Positions 1 to 9,286 are shown, counted from the stretch's first letter. The stretch: DNA of 64,000 nt from Pseudoalteromonas sp. (GCF_018402495.1 NZ_JAGYIU010000004.1:310001-374000); one strand, 5' to 3'. Notes: generated by a model not told the origin, from the letters alone. Made by a program: numbers and translations.

Positions 1-47
1 TTAACAATAATACATTGATGTGTGTGGTCGTATTCAAGTTCGGTCAT
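1..47 (-). CDS. Possible start of an unidentified gene downstream of recQ (partial)
   Basis: On the minus strand an ATG at 47 opens a reading frame that stays open to the window edge (15 codons visible, beginning MTELEYDHTH). It starts 6 bases after the recQ stop codon, so it could be translationally coupled to recQ. No good Shine-Dalgarno sequence is visible. Too little is present to recognise a family, and it may be chance. Confidence 0.3.
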   Translation of the reverse strand, partial: MTELEYDHTHQCIIV

Positions 48-53
48 AGGAGC

Positions 54-1877
54 TTATTGTTTTGCTAAATAATGTCGAATTGCGGTTAAAAACTCACCGC
101 CATATTTGTTTAATTTGGTAAAACCAACCCCTGAGACTTTTAAAAACTCACTGTCGTTGGTGGGCATTAGCTGCGCCATTTCGGCCAAGGTTTTATCGTT
201 AAAGACCACATAAGGAGGCACATCGTCGGCATCGGCTAACTCTTTACGTAGGGCACGTAGACGAGCGAATAGTTTTTTATCGTAATTAAACTGCGCTAGT
301 TTATCTTGATAAACATGTTTAGCTTGTAAACGAGGCTCAGCCAATTGCAGCGCATATTCACCTTTTAAAACAGCCCGTGCGGCCTCAGTTAAACGTAGCG
401 AAGCGCCTTGGGTTATATCTTGGCTTAGTAGTCCTTGGTGAATAAGTTGGCGTAAAATACTGAGCCAAAACTCACTACTTTTATCTTTACCTATGCCGTA
501 GGTACTAAGCTCATGATGATTATTATCACGGATGCGACTTGTATTCGCACCGCGTAATAACTCCACAATGTAACCTAATCCAAAACGCTGCTGCGCGCGA
601 TATACGCACGAAAGTGCTTGCTGTGCGACTAAGGTGCCATCAAAACTTTTAGGTGGATTTAAGCAAATGTCACAGTTACCACACGGTTCGCGTTGGTATT
701 CACTAAAGTAATTTAATAATATTTGACGGCGACACGTTTGCGCTTCAGCAAAGCTGGCCATGGCACTAAAGCGCTGCTCTTCTACGCGGCGACGCTGTTC
801 ATCGTCAATATCTTCAAAAAAGCGCCTAACTCGGCCTATATCGGCAGGATCAAAATACATAATGGCTTCTGCAGCCAGTCCATCTCGCCCAGCGCGGCCT
901 GTTTCTTGATAATAAGCTTCAATACTTTTTGGAATGTCGTAATGCAGAACAAAGCGTACGTTAGGCTTGTTAATTCCCATACCAAAGGCAACGGTTGCCA
1001 CCACAATTTGAATGTCGTCACGGGCAAACCCTGTTTGCACAAACTGACGATGTTCGTTACTCATTCCCGCATGGTAAGCGGCAGCATTAAAGCCTGCATC
1101 GGCGAGTTTTTCAGCGATATCATCAACGCGCTTACGGCTGGTACAATAAATAATGCCACTTTGGTTTTTTTGTTCTTTTAAGTAACGCAGCAACTGCACC
1201 ATAGGTTTAAATTTTTCTTCTATGGTGTAACGAATATTAGGGCGGTCAAAGCTGCCAGTATGAATATAAGGCTGTTGTAGTTTTAATTGTTCAACAATAT
1301 CAAAGCGAGTTGCTTTATCGGCGGTGGCCGTCAGTGCCATCATAGGCACGTGTGCAAAGCGCTGCTTAAGCTCATTTAATCTAAAGTAATGCGGTCTAAA
1401 ATCGTGACCCCAATGAGAAACACAATGAGCTTCATCAATAGCAAACAAGCTCACATTTAAATGAGAAAGTCGTTCTAAAAAATCGTGCTGTAACACTTTT
1501 TCGGGAGCGACATAAAGTAGCTTTATCAGCCCTTGATGTAGCTGTTGATATACTAATTGTTGTTCTTCACGGGCTAAACTGTTATTGATATAGGCCGCTT
1601 TTACGTCAAGTGCTTGTAATTGGGCAACTTGATCTTGCATTAAAGAGATCAGCGGCGAAATAACAATCGTTACTCCCTCTAATACTAACGCCGGTATTTG
1701 GTAACACACTGATTTACCGCCACCGGTAGGCAGTAATACTAACGAGTCTTGGCCATTGATTGCGGCATCAATGACTGCACGTTGACCATCGCGAAACTCA
1801 CTATAACCAAACACTTGTTTGAGTACAGTTTCAGGTTGACGCACTAGCGTATTAGGAGAAGGAGTGTGTGTATTCAT
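54..1877 (-). CDS. recQ: ATP-dependent DNA helicase RecQ
   Basis: 607 aa, the usual RecQ length. RecQ is a 3'-5' superfamily 2 helicase that acts in recombination initiation and at stalled forks. Visible features: Walker A PTGGGKS (residues 50-56), DEAH box (148-151) within IDEAHC, the helicase C-terminal motif QETGRAGRDG, the RecQ zinc-binding cysteines (CRRQILLNYF ... CGNCDIC), a winged-helix region, and a C-terminal HRDC domain ending near the C-terminus. It is divergent from yigI-rarD; E. coli also has rarD-yigI-pldA-recQ as neighbours, so the block is conserved although pldA is missing here. Nothing looks broken. Confidence 0.97.
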   Translation of the reverse strand: MNTHTPSPNTLVRQPETVLKQVFGYSEFRDGQRAVIDAAINGQDSLVLLPTGGGKSVCYQIPALVLEGVTIVISPLISLMQDQVAQLQALDVKAAYINNSLAREEQQLVYQQLHQGLIKLLYVAPEKVLQHDFLERLSHLNVSLFAIDEAHCVSHWGHDFRPHYFRLNELKQRFAHVPMMALTATADKATRFDIVEQLKLQQPYIHTGSFDRPNIRYTIEEKFKPMVQLLRYLKEQKNQSGIIYCTSRKRVDDIAEKLADAGFNAAAYHAGMSNEHRQFVQTGFARDDIQIVVATVAFGMGINKPNVRFVLHYDIPKSIEAYYQETGRAGRDGLAAEAIMYFDPADIGRVRRFFEDIDDEQRRRVEEQRFSAMASFAEAQTCRRQILLNYFSEYQREPCGNCDICLNPPKSFDGTLVAQQALSCVYRAQQRFGLGYIVELLRGANTSRIRDNNHHELSTYGIGKDKSSEFWLSILRQLIHQGLLSQDITQGASLRLTEAARAVLKGEYALQLAEPRLQAKHVYQDKLAQFNYDKKLFARLRALRKELADADDVPPYVVFNDKTLAEMAQLMPTNDSEFLKVSGVGFTKLNKYGGEFLTAIRHYLAKQ

Positions 1878-2029
1878 CGGCGCTATTTTAGTGGTTTTTT
1901 ATCAAGATGTCTTTAGCTTTCATCGCTTGATGTCAATATGGCTAATGATAAACTAAAATTTACGGGGGGTTACAATGGCTTCTAGCTGTGCTTTACTCAT
2001 CGTACCACCTCAATACACAGAGAATAAAA

Positions 2030-2485
2030 ATGAATAAAGAAATGTTGATTGACCAAGTAGGGGCGTTGTTTGTAAACAATATGCCTTTTAACCAGTTTTT
2101 AAAACTAGAAGTAGAGTCACTCAGTACTGAGCACGCTAAAATATCCTTTCCATGGCAAGATGTATTAATAGGCAATCCGGCGCAAAAAATTCTTCATGGC
2201 GGTGTTATTTCTGCGGTACTCGACAACGTAGGCGGAATGCTAGCTGCGGCAAGTATAATTAGTAAGCTCGACGACGCTGACTTGCCCAGTGTACACACAA
2301 AGTTAGCGACACTCGGCACCATAGATTTACGTACCGATTACTTACGTCCAGGTAAAGGGGATGTGTTTATTGCCAGTGCCACACTTATTCGTTCAGGTAA
2401 TAAAGTGTGCGTATGCAGAATGGAGTTACATAACGAACAGTCAGTACAAATTGCTTTTGGAACGGGGACGTATTTAGTTGGCTAA
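2030..2485 (+). CDS. yigI: YigI-type hotdog acyl-CoA thioesterase
   Basis: 151 aa from the ATG at 2030. A GTG 42 bases upstream is in frame, but the added residues do not look like the family. It is a single hotdog-fold domain with the PaaI-like motif HGGVISAVLDN (residues 56-66), where the family binds acyl-CoA, and a C-terminal strand rich in basic and Val residues. E. coli YigI hydrolyses medium- and long-chain acyl-CoA and sits beside rarD and recQ, as here. The specific name rests on this synteny plus fold; substrate specificity cannot be read from the sequence. The ribosome binding site is weak. Confidence 0.85.
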   Translation: MNKEMLIDQVGALFVNNMPFNQFLKLEVESLSTEHAKISFPWQDVLIGNPAQKILHGGVISAVLDNVGGMLAAASIISKLDDADLPSVHTKLATLGTIDLRTDYLRPGKGDVFIASATLIRSGNKVCVCRMELHNEQSVQIAFGTGTYLVG

Positions 2486-2536
2486 AAAGTGAGAGGGAGT
2501 TAAACTGACGGCCTTTTAAATCACCAAGTGTTTACT

Positions 2537-3457
2537 ATGCCGATTGATACTGAGCAGCGAAAGGGCGCTATTTTTGCCTGCCTTGCTTTTTTTATGTGGG
2601 GACTTGCACCCATTTATTTTAAGATGATCCAACATGTGTCAGCATTTGAAATTTTAATGCATCGTGTTATTTGGTCTGTTGTATTTCTTATTGTGGTAGT
2701 GAGTGTGTTCAACTACTGGGATAAAATAAAACGTATTTTAATCCAGCCTAAGCTTATTTTAATGTTAGTTATTACCTCTGCTTTACTAGGGTTTAACTGG
2801 GGGCTGTTTATATGGGCTATTAATAACAACCATATGCTAGATGCCAGCTTAGGCTACTATATTAATCCTTTGTTAAACGTTTTGCTGGGCATGGTGTTCT
2901 TAAATGAGCGGTTACGTAAATTACAAGGGGCTGCCGTTGCCTTAGCCTTTACAGGTGTTTTATTACAGTTAATTAGTTTTGGTTCATTCCCGGTTGTCGC
3001 ATTTTCATTAGCGACGTCTTTCGCGTTATATGGTTTGTTACGTAAAAAACTACAGGTTGATGCATTGCCGGGGATTTTAATTGAGGCATTAATATTATTA
3101 CCTGTGGCACTCACTTATTGGTGGTTAATGGCGCCAACAGGAACGTCTAGCTTACCTGCAAATGATTGGTCAACTAATGTATTATTAGTGAGTGCGGGCA
3201 TAGTGACTACGCTACCATTGCTATGTTTTACTGGCGCGGCTAAGCGTTTACAATATACAACACTAGGGTTTTTTCAGTATATAGGACCTAGTTTAATGTT
3301 TATTTTAGCTGTGGTCTTTTATGGTGAGGTGTTTGATGCTGAACGGGTAATTACTTTTGCGTGTATTTGGAGTGCCTTGGCTATTTTTAGTTGGGATTCA
3401 CTTCATCAATCGCGTAAACGCAAAAAAGCAGCTATTGTTGCCTCAGGTGTGGTTTAA
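2537..3457 (+). CDS. rarD: RarD family EamA/DMT transporter
   Basis: About 306 aa, with ten hydrophobic segments making two EamA repeats of the drug/metabolite transporter superfamily; it lies in the inner membrane. Hallmarks shared with E. coli RarD include HRVIWS near the N-terminus, NNHMLDASLGYYINPL in the middle and LGFFQYIGPSLMF near the end. The E. coli name comes from a chloramphenicol-related phenotype; the natural substrate is not established. I chose the ATG at 2537 (MPIDTEQRKG); a GTG at 2528 is in frame and no strong Shine-Dalgarno decides between them. It ends 3 bases before the convergent diguanylate cyclase gene, with no terminator hairpin between the two stops. Confidence 0.9.
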   Translation: MPIDTEQRKGAIFACLAFFMWGLAPIYFKMIQHVSAFEILMHRVIWSVVFLIVVVSVFNYWDKIKRILIQPKLILMLVITSALLGFNWGLFIWAINNNHMLDASLGYYINPLLNVLLGMVFLNERLRKLQGAAVALAFTGVLLQLISFGSFPVVAFSLATSFALYGLLRKKLQVDALPGILIEALILLPVALTYWWLMAPTGTSSLPANDWSTNVLLVSAGIVTTLPLLCFTGAAKRLQYTTLGFFQYIGPSLMFILAVVFYGEVFDAERVITFACIWSALAIFSWDSLHQSRKRKKAAIVASGVV

Positions 3458-3460
3458 AAA

Positions 3461-4693
3461 CTAAACCACTCTGTTACGACCCGATTCTTTGGCCTTGTAA
3501 AGCTTTAAATCGGATTGTTTTAATAGATCGTCAATTTGATAGGTCGTACTGCAGCTGAAACCTATCGACAGTGTAAACTTAATCTTTGCGTGGCTAAATT
3601 CATGGCTATTGAGCTCAATAAAAAGCCTAAAACTTTCGAGTCGTTTTAACGCTTCTTGTTCGGTCTGCTCAGTAAAAAATACCGCAAATTCTTCTCCCCC
3701 TAAACGAGCGATTAACTGATTTTCAAAGTATTTATTAAAGCATACCGCAAGCCCTTTGAGGACTTCATCGCCGGTATCATGACCATAGGTATCGTTAATC
3801 GCTTTAAAATGATCAATATCAAGCATAGCTAACATGGCCGGTATTTGTGCCTTTTTGAAATTGTTTAAAAATTTGTTCGCCTCTTCGAAAAAGTAACGAC
3901 GATTAGGGAGTTTAGTTAAATAATCGGTATTCGCTTGTCGCTTTATAGTGGCTATATGTTCCAGCATATCTACGTTTTGACTTAACCGGCAGTAAAACTC
4001 TTCACTATTAAAAGGTTTATACAAATAGTCGTTTGCCCCATTTTTTAGAAATAAAGCGGACAAATTAGACGCGGTAACTGCAGAAATACCTATAATAGCC
4101 TTTTCACCATTACCATATAGACGCCTAACTTCACTGCACAGTTCAATGCCTCCCATATTAGGCATTTCTTTATCGGTAATGATCACAGAGATATCTGGGG
4201 TTTTTTCAAGCTCTTTAAGTGCCTCTATGCCATCAGCTGCTTGTAATATTTGGTATTTATGGCGTGTTAATAAACTACAAATATATTGGCGTGTTGACGC
4301 AGAGTCATCAACAACCAGTACTTTTACCTGCTTATTGCGAGGAAGGCGATAAAGCTGCTTTTCTAAATACTCATAAGCTTGTTTATTGCCTTTGATAATA
4401 TAATCGATAATAGGGTATTTTTCGACGGTATCGCGGGTTTGTTTATCGATATTACCTGTCATCACTATGGTAGGAATATCTGCTGCAATGGTACAGGGCA
4501 CCGCTTCACCTTGTGGCGCGTCAGGTAATATGAAGTCGACCACCGCGCAAAAGTAATGATGCTTACTGATAAGCTCTTTAGTCTCAGCCAATGATTGAGC
4601 AATATCAACCTCGTAGCCGGCTTTTTGCGCTATATGCTTCTGAACTCTCGCAATAGTGGGAGTGTCTTCAACAATAAGTATCTTGTTCGTCAC
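3461..4693 (-). CDS. Response regulator diguanylate cyclase (REC-REC-GGDEF)
   Basis: 410 aa, cytoplasmic. Two receiver domains come first: residues ~4-115 with phospho-acceptor Asp53 (VVDFILPDA) and ~124-240 with Asp174 (IITDKEMPNM) and the KP switch lysine in YLYKPF. A GGDEF domain (~250-410) follows, with the active-site signature GGEEF at 332-336, so it should make cyclic di-GMP from GTP. The inhibitory I-site (RxxD five residues before GGEEF) reads FENQ, so classical product inhibition is probably absent. The REC-REC-GGDEF order is that of PleD, but no cognate histidine kinase is nearby. It is convergent with rarD. Confidence 0.92.
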   Translation of the reverse strand: MTNKILIVEDTPTIARVQKHIAQKAGYEVDIAQSLAETKELISKHHYFCAVVDFILPDAPQGEAVPCTIAADIPTIVMTGNIDKQTRDTVEKYPIIDYIIKGNKQAYEYLEKQLYRLPRNKQVKVLVVDDSASTRQYICSLLTRHKYQILQAADGIEALKELEKTPDISVIITDKEMPNMGGIELCSEVRRLYGNGEKAIIGISAVTASNLSALFLKNGANDYLYKPFNSEEFYCRLSQNVDMLEHIATIKRQANTDYLTKLPNRRYFFEEANKFLNNFKKAQIPAMLAMLDIDHFKAINDTYGHDTGDEVLKGLAVCFNKYFENQLIARLGGEEFAVFFTEQTEQEALKRLESFRLFIELNSHEFSHAKIKFTLSIGFSCSTTYQIDDLLKQSDLKLYKAKESGRNRVV

Positions 4694-4780
4694 TTAACAA
4701 CCCTGTTTAATATTTTACAAATATATTTGCTAATACAAGTTGTAACTGTTAAAACGCCAAAAAGCAACTACTGTAATGAT

Positions 4781-5155
4781 TTATAAATTATCAGCTTCTG
4801 AATAATACTCTTGGCTTATTGTTGTTGGCCCTGATATTTTTGAGCGTCCAAATAATGTATGGAATTTTGTTTTACAGGTTGTTAACTTTAAATATTTAAC
4901 CCATGCTCGCTCAATTGGATTGCTTGGCTCTACTATGCCACTGACAGCATTTACAAACTGTTGCTGGTGCTCGTTTTGAGGTTCAACGGTTTTGTTGTAC
5001 AAGCTTTTTAAAATAACACCGTGCTGTTCTAAGATACTTGCCTCTAACAGGGTAAAGTGTCCGCTGCGACTAAATCCGCGTGGAAAGTTTTGGTCATCAT
5101 AAAATTGACGTTGACTAACAAATGCTTGACGAAGTAGTGAAATATCATTGCTCAT
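4781..5155 (-). CDS. maoP: MaoP (YifE, DUF413), Ori macrodomain protein
   Basis: 124 aa from the ATG at 5155, which has a GAGGG ribosome binding site 7 bases upstream; longer in-frame starts would run into hdfR. The core YDDQNFPRGFSRSGHFTL and the RAWVKYLK...KFHTLFGR block match E. coli MaoP (112 aa, formerly YifE). In E. coli MaoP works with the nearby maoS site to confine the Ori macrodomain. The family occurs with Dam and SeqA-bearing gammaproteobacteria. It is divergent from hdfR exactly as in E. coli, which supports orthology. The C-terminus extends a little beyond the E. coli protein. Confidence 0.88.
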   Translation of the reverse strand: MSNDISLLRQAFVSQRQFYDDQNFPRGFSRSGHFTLLEASILEQHGVILKSLYNKTVEPQNEHQQQFVNAVSGIVEPSNPIERAWVKYLKLTTCKTKFHTLFGRSKISGPTTISQEYYSEADNL

Positions 5156-5244
5156 AGCTATACCCTCATACCAATTATTAGCTGGAGTATGGGACATAAT
5201 CGCTATTTTTTTAAACAAAAAATTTTTATCGTGAGGATAAAAAA
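5156..5244. promoter_or_regulatory. maoP-hdfR divergent intergenic region (candidate maoS location)
   Basis: This 89-base AT-rich gap between two divergent start codons must hold both promoters and ribosome binding sites (GAGGG for maoP; GAGG at 5233-5236 for hdfR). In E. coli the 17-bp maoS site lies beside maoP in the same place. I cannot identify maoS by sequence; only the position suggests it. Confidence 0.35.
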
Positions 5245-6126
5245 TTGGATATAGATTTATTAAAAACATTTGTGGAAGTGGTGCGTACTCGCCATTTTGG
5301 TAAAGCGGCAGAGAACCTATACATAACCCAGTCTGCGGTGAGCTTTAGAATTCGCCAATTAGAGCAAGGTTTAGGGGTCAATTTATTTATTCGCCAGCGA
5401 AATAACATTCAACTTACCGCTCCCGGTGAGCGCTTGTTACCTCATGCGCAAATGATTATTACCGGTATGCAAAGAGCTAAAGTTGATGTAGCACTTGCTG
5501 ATAATATGCATAAACAAATCAGTTTAGCAGGCACCCCCAATATTTGGGATGCATTTTTACAATTTGGTATTACAAATATTGTATCGGCTATGCCCGGTGT
5601 ATCGCTGGTGGCAGAAGTGAAAGCGCAGCAAGAAAGTACTCGCTTACTATTGGAACGTACGCTTGATTTAGCTATTTTATTTGATCCACCAAAAGTTGAT
5701 GAACTTGTTGTAGGACGTATTTGTGAACTGCCCATTATTCCGGTGAGTGGTTATGATACGGCAACCTGCGATAATTTTTTTGATAATCAATACGTTTATG
5801 TTGATTGGGGAACAGCGTTTTCTCTTTGGCATGCGCGTCAGTTTACCGGTAAAACACCGCCTTATTTTAGAACCAGTACTGGGCGTATTGCGCTTGATTT
5901 AATCCTGCAATGTGGTGGCAGTGCATTTATTCCACACGTATTAGTCAAAGATCATTTAGAAAAAGGCGAACTTTTTCATGTTAAAGGGGTAGAGAATACG
6001 TCAAGAGAGGTATTTATTGCCTATCATAGAGATAACGAGCAAAAAGAGTTAATAGAAACTTTAGTTAATTTGCTGTCACAAATGACACCGAGTTTATTAA
6101 ATAAAAACAAGTCGTTGTCGAGTTAA
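5245..6126 (+). CDS. hdfR: HdfR, LysR-type transcriptional regulator
   Basis: 293 aa from a TTG start at 5245, preceded by GAGG 8 bases upstream. The first ATG-free stretch MDIDLLKTFVEVVRTRHFG aligns directly with E. coli HdfR, so the rare start is well supported. Residues 1-60 form the winged helix-turn-helix (AAENLYITQSAVSFRIRQLE); residues ~90-290 are a LysR effector-binding domain. In E. coli HdfR represses flhDC and affects gltBD; targets here are unknown. It is divergent from maoP, the conserved arrangement. Confidence 0.93.
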   Translation: MDIDLLKTFVEVVRTRHFGKAAENLYITQSAVSFRIRQLEQGLGVNLFIRQRNNIQLTAPGERLLPHAQMIITGMQRAKVDVALADNMHKQISLAGTPNIWDAFLQFGITNIVSAMPGVSLVAEVKAQQESTRLLLERTLDLAILFDPPKVDELVVGRICELPIIPVSGYDTATCDNFFDNQYVYVDWGTAFSLWHARQFTGKTPPYFRTSTGRIALDLILQCGGSAFIPHVLVKDHLEKGELFHVKGVENTSREVFIAYHRDNEQKELIETLVNLLSQMTPSLLNKNKSLSS

Positions 6127-6279
6127 ATTTCATTTATATGTTATTTTGATTTCAGATTTAATGCATTTTTATTAACTTAAAAAGACAAAAATATGTCCGT
6201 TGTAATATTTTTGTCATTTAGCGATGGCACACTGCTGCTGCTTTAAAAGTTGGTCTATTGCGATTATCGAGGAAATAAC

Positions 6280-7209
6280 ATGAAATTTTTAAAATCGAGC
6301 TTATGCTTAGCTTTACTAAGTGGTTTATCTTTTAATGCGTTTGCACAAGTAAACATTTATGGTAAAGCAAACGTAACAGTCCAATCATCGGATGATGGCG
6401 AAGGGTCGTTTACTGAGATTAAAAGTAATGCATCTCGTTTTGGACTGAAAGGCTCTGAAAAAATTTCAGATAGCTTGGAAGCTGTTTATAAGTTTGAATT
6501 TCAGGTTGATGTTTCTGACGCTGATTCTAAAGGTGATGACGACAATATTTCTTCGCGAAATCAATATGTGGGTTTAAAAGGTGGATTTGGTCAGGTAGTA
6601 ATAGGCCGCAACGATACCGCATTAAAGCAGGCACAAGGCAAGCTGGACTTATTTAATGACCTTGAGGGCGATTTAAAAAATACTTTTAAAGGTGAAAATC
6701 GTTTAGGTGATTCAGTGTCTTATACTTCAAACTCATATCAAGGCTTTAAAGTATTAGCGTCATTTATTGCACAAGACGACCTAGATGCCAAAAATGGCTA
6801 CTCAGTGGCGTTAACTTATGGTGATGCAGGCCTTAAAAAGAGCGCAGTATATGCTGCCATTGCTGCTGATAGCGAAGTAAACGGGTATGATGTAGTACGT
6901 GCAACAGTTCAAGGTAAAATTGAAGATTTTAGACTTGGTGCTATGTACCAAACCCAAGAAAAAGTAGATGGCAGCGCAGAAGCTGACGGTTACTTAGTAA
7001 ATGCAGCTTATCTAATGGGTAGCAACACTTTTAAAGTGCAATACCAAACAATGGATTTTGATGACGGTGATGATAAAAGCGCGGTATCGGTAGGTGTTGA
7101 TCATAAGCTAAACAAAAATCTTAAAGTATTTGGTTTTTACTCAAGCTTTGATATGGATAACAATGTTGACCAAGATTACCTAGGTTTAGGTTTGGAATAT
7201 AAGTTTTAA
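6280..7209 (+). CDS. Outer-membrane general porin
   Basis: 309 aa from the ATG at 6280, which has a GAGGAAATAAC ribosome binding site; upstream in-frame codons (from 6250) would hide the signal peptide. A signal peptide covers residues 1-22 with cleavage after FAFA-like NAFA before QVNIYGK. The QVNIYGKANV opening, SRFGLKGSE, GQVVIGRNDT and the terminal GLGLEYKF ending in Phe are typical of gram-negative trimeric porins of the Porin_4 type. It should form a passive diffusion channel. It stands alone between hdfR and a terminator; porins are usually envelope-stress or osmolarity regulated, but nothing here shows how. Confidence 0.92.
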   Translation: MKFLKSSLCLALLSGLSFNAFAQVNIYGKANVTVQSSDDGEGSFTEIKSNASRFGLKGSEKISDSLEAVYKFEFQVDVSDADSKGDDDNISSRNQYVGLKGGFGQVVIGRNDTALKQAQGKLDLFNDLEGDLKNTFKGENRLGDSVSYTSNSYQGFKVLASFIAQDDLDAKNGYSVALTYGDAGLKKSAVYAAIAADSEVNGYDVVRATVQGKIEDFRLGAMYQTQEKVDGSAEADGYLVNAAYLMGSNTFKVQYQTMDFDDGDDKSAVSVGVDHKLNKNLKVFGFYSSFDMDNNVDQDYLGLGLEYKF

Positions 7210-7232
7210 CTTACGCTTAACTTCCCTTTTTT

Positions 7233-7262
7233 AACCGCACTCAGTTGAGTGCGGTTTTTTTT
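7233..7262 (+). terminator. Rho-independent terminator of the porin gene
   Basis: A perfect stem AACCGCACTC / GAGTGCGGTT with an AGTT loop is followed by a run of T. It lies 24 bases after the porin stop and just before the riboswitch. Confidence 0.93.
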
Positions 7263-7297
7263 GCTTTAAATTATTTACTTATCTGCGCATAATAGCA

Positions 7298-7378
7298 AAG
7301 CATTTGGAATGAGGTGAAACTCCTCAACTATTCCCGTAACTGTGATCAGTTTTACTGTAAGTCAGATACAAATGCCTT
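7298..7378 (+). promoter_or_regulatory. Cobalamin (AdoCbl-class) riboswitch
   Basis: The conserved core is present in order: GGTGAAACTCC, then CCCGTAACTGTGA, then a B12 box AGTCAGATACAAATGCC. The ends AAGCATTTG and CAAATGCCTT pair as stem P1. It is a compact version. Between 7394 and 7453 two arms (GCGGG...ACTCA and TGAGT...CCCCTGC) can pair next to the AGGAT ribosome binding site of btuD, a candidate expression platform acting on translation. It sits 83 bases ahead of a B12 uptake operon, which fits feedback repression by adenosylcobalamin. Confidence 0.92.
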
Positions 7379-7461
7379 AAAAATTCATATAACGAGCGGG
7401 TTAACTCATTTTCTTGTTGGTACGTATCAGTACTGAGTATGCCCCTGCCTAGGATAATTTT

Positions 7462-8274
7462 TTGCACACTCAAACCTCTAAAAAATCACCGCTTTTAACC
7501 GTTAATAACGTCTCTTGGCGGGTGGGAAATACATTAATTCTTAAGCACATTAATGTGAACATTGAGCATGGCAAATTTATTGGTTTAATAGGACCTAATG
7601 GCGCAGGGAAGTCGAGTTTACTGCGTTGTTTATATCGATTTAATCAACCATCAGCAGGCGATGTTAAATTTAACAATACCGATATTTGGCAGCTAAAAAG
7701 TGCAGATTACGCGAAGCAAGTAGCGGTAGTGCTACAAGAAACACCCTCGCAATTTAATCTCTCGTTATTCGATGTTGTGGCTCTAGGGCTTACCCCGCAT
7801 AAAACACTCTTCAGTTCGACCACTCATGCCGATAGACAAAAAATAGTGCAGGCTATTAGCCGTGTTGGGCTTGAATTTCATAGTAATCAGTCGTTTGACT
7901 CACTATCTGGCGGTGAAAAGCAACGAGCGCTTATTGCCAGAGCCATTGTGCAGCAACCGCAACTTCTTATTATGGATGAACCGACCAGTCACCTTGATGT
8001 TAAATACCAAATTCAGCTTATGGAGCTTGCTAAATCTTTGGGTATTACCGTGTTTGCGTCATTTCATGATTTAAATTTAGCGGCAGCTATGTGCGATGAG
8101 TTAGTGGTTATTAAAAACGGAGAAATCGTTAGTGCGGGGAAGCCTAACAAGGTGCTCACTGAGCAAATACTCAACGACGTTTTTGGCGTTTGTGTGCAAG
8201 TGAGTAACCATCCTCAAACAACCTCTAGTGGTGAGTCTATCCCTCATATTACTTATTATTATGGATACCAATAG
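7462..8274 (+). CDS. btuD: BtuD-like vitamin B12 ABC transporter ATPase
   Basis: 270 aa from a TTG start at 7462, with AGGAT as ribosome binding site 7 bases upstream. ABC ATPase motifs: Walker A GPNGAGKS (44-51), Q-loop around VVLQE, signature LSGGEKQR (148-155), Walker B LLIMDEP (168-174), and the H-loop in SFHDLN. The FecCD/BtuC-type ATPase family includes heme, siderophore and B12 importers; the riboswitch and BtuC, BtuF and BtuR neighbours point to B12. First gene of the operon; its stop overlaps or abuts the btuC start. Confidence 0.92.
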   Translation: MHTQTSKKSPLLTVNNVSWRVGNTLILKHINVNIEHGKFIGLIGPNGAGKSSLLRCLYRFNQPSAGDVKFNNTDIWQLKSADYAKQVAVVLQETPSQFNLSLFDVVALGLTPHKTLFSSTTHADRQKIVQAISRVGLEFHSNQSFDSLSGGEKQRALIARAIVQQPQLLIMDEPTSHLDVKYQIQLMELAKSLGITVFASFHDLNLAAAMCDELVVIKNGEIVSAGKPNKVLTEQILNDVFGVCVQVSNHPQTTSSGESIPHITYYYGYQ

Positions 8275-9286
8275 CATGGCTGTTATACCCAACCACAGTG
8301 TCGCGTTAATTAGTGCGCTATTATGCGCTGTATTAAGTTTATTTGTCGCATTGAGCTTTGGTGCGGCCCCCACCTCACTTGTAGATGTATACCAGAGTTT
8401 AACCTTTTCAAACGAGGCCTCATTTACCAGTCGCATTATTTTTGAATTAAGGATGCCACGCACGTTGTTGGCCTTTTTAGCTGGCAGCGGTTTAGCGATT
8501 GCAGGCTTAATACTGCAAACGGTCACTCGTAACCCATTGGCCGATCCTTACTTGTTTGGAATTTCGTCGGGTGCATCCTTAGGGGTTGTTATTTTGATGA
8601 TTTTTATAGGAGTTGGCGCAGGCATTGCGCTATCAGTAGCGGCATTAATAGGTAGCTTAGTGGCGATGGGGCTATTAATTTTAATTGCTGGCAGCCAACG
8701 CAACGCCCAAGTGGAGTCGATGTTATTAGCTGGGGTGGCGTTATCATTTTTATTTAGCGCCTTTACCAGTTTGTTGCTTTATTGGAGCGATCCGCAGGCC
8801 GTCGCGGCTATTTTATTTTGGACTTTAGGAAGTTTTGCTAGGGCGCAATGGCAGTCACTGCTATTACCTGCCTTGGTCATCATTACATGTACAGTCATTA
8901 TGTTAGGTTTTAGACGCCAACTTAATGCCATGTTGTTAGGTGATGAAAGTGCCACAACGCTTGGTGTACGGGTGCATCGCTTTCGAATTTTAATGCTTAT
9001 TTTAAGCTCACTGATCACAGCTGTATTGGTTGCTATGTGTGGCGGAATTGGCTTTGTTGGCTTGATGGTGCCGCACATAGTGCGTTTTTTTATCTCTCAA
9101 GGCAGCAGCGTTGGGTTGTTAATGACTGCCTTAGTAGGGGGTATATTTATGGTATGGGTCGATGTACTAGCACGTTCATTACTCGCTAACCAAGAGCTGC
9201 CAATAGGGGTGATCACGGCGGCTATGGGGAGTATTTTCTTTTTAAGTATCTTGTATTTTCGTAAGCGCCAGCTGGTGGGTAAATAA
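8261..9286 (+). CDS. btuC: BtuC-like vitamin B12 ABC transporter permease
   Basis: 341 aa if started at the ATG at 8261 (14-base overlap with btuD); the ATG at 8276 directly after the btuD stop is an equally possible start. It is an inner-membrane FecCD-family permease with about ten hydrophobic helices. [38 protein letters not shown] and [12 protein letters not shown] are family signatures, the last lying next to the ATPase coupling helices. It pairs with BtuD and the periplasmic BtuF encoded three genes downstream. The stop overlaps the cobQ start by one base (TAATG). Confidence 0.93.
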   Translation: MDTNSMAVIPNHSVALISALLCAVLSLFVALSFGAAPTSLVDVYQSLTFSNEASFTSRIIFELRMPRTLLAFLAGSGLAIAGLILQTVTRNPLADPYLFGISSGASLGVVILMIFIGVGAGIALSVAALIGSLVAMGLLILIAGSQRNAQVESMLLAGVALSFLFSAFTSLLLYWSDPQAVAAILFWTLGSFARAQWQSLLLPALVIITCTVIMLGFRRQLNAMLLGDESATTLGVRVHRFRILMLILSSLITAVLVAMCGGIGFVGLMVPHIVRFFISQGSSVGLLMTALVGGIFMVWVDVLARSLLANQELPIGVITAAMGSIFFLSILYFRKRQLVGK

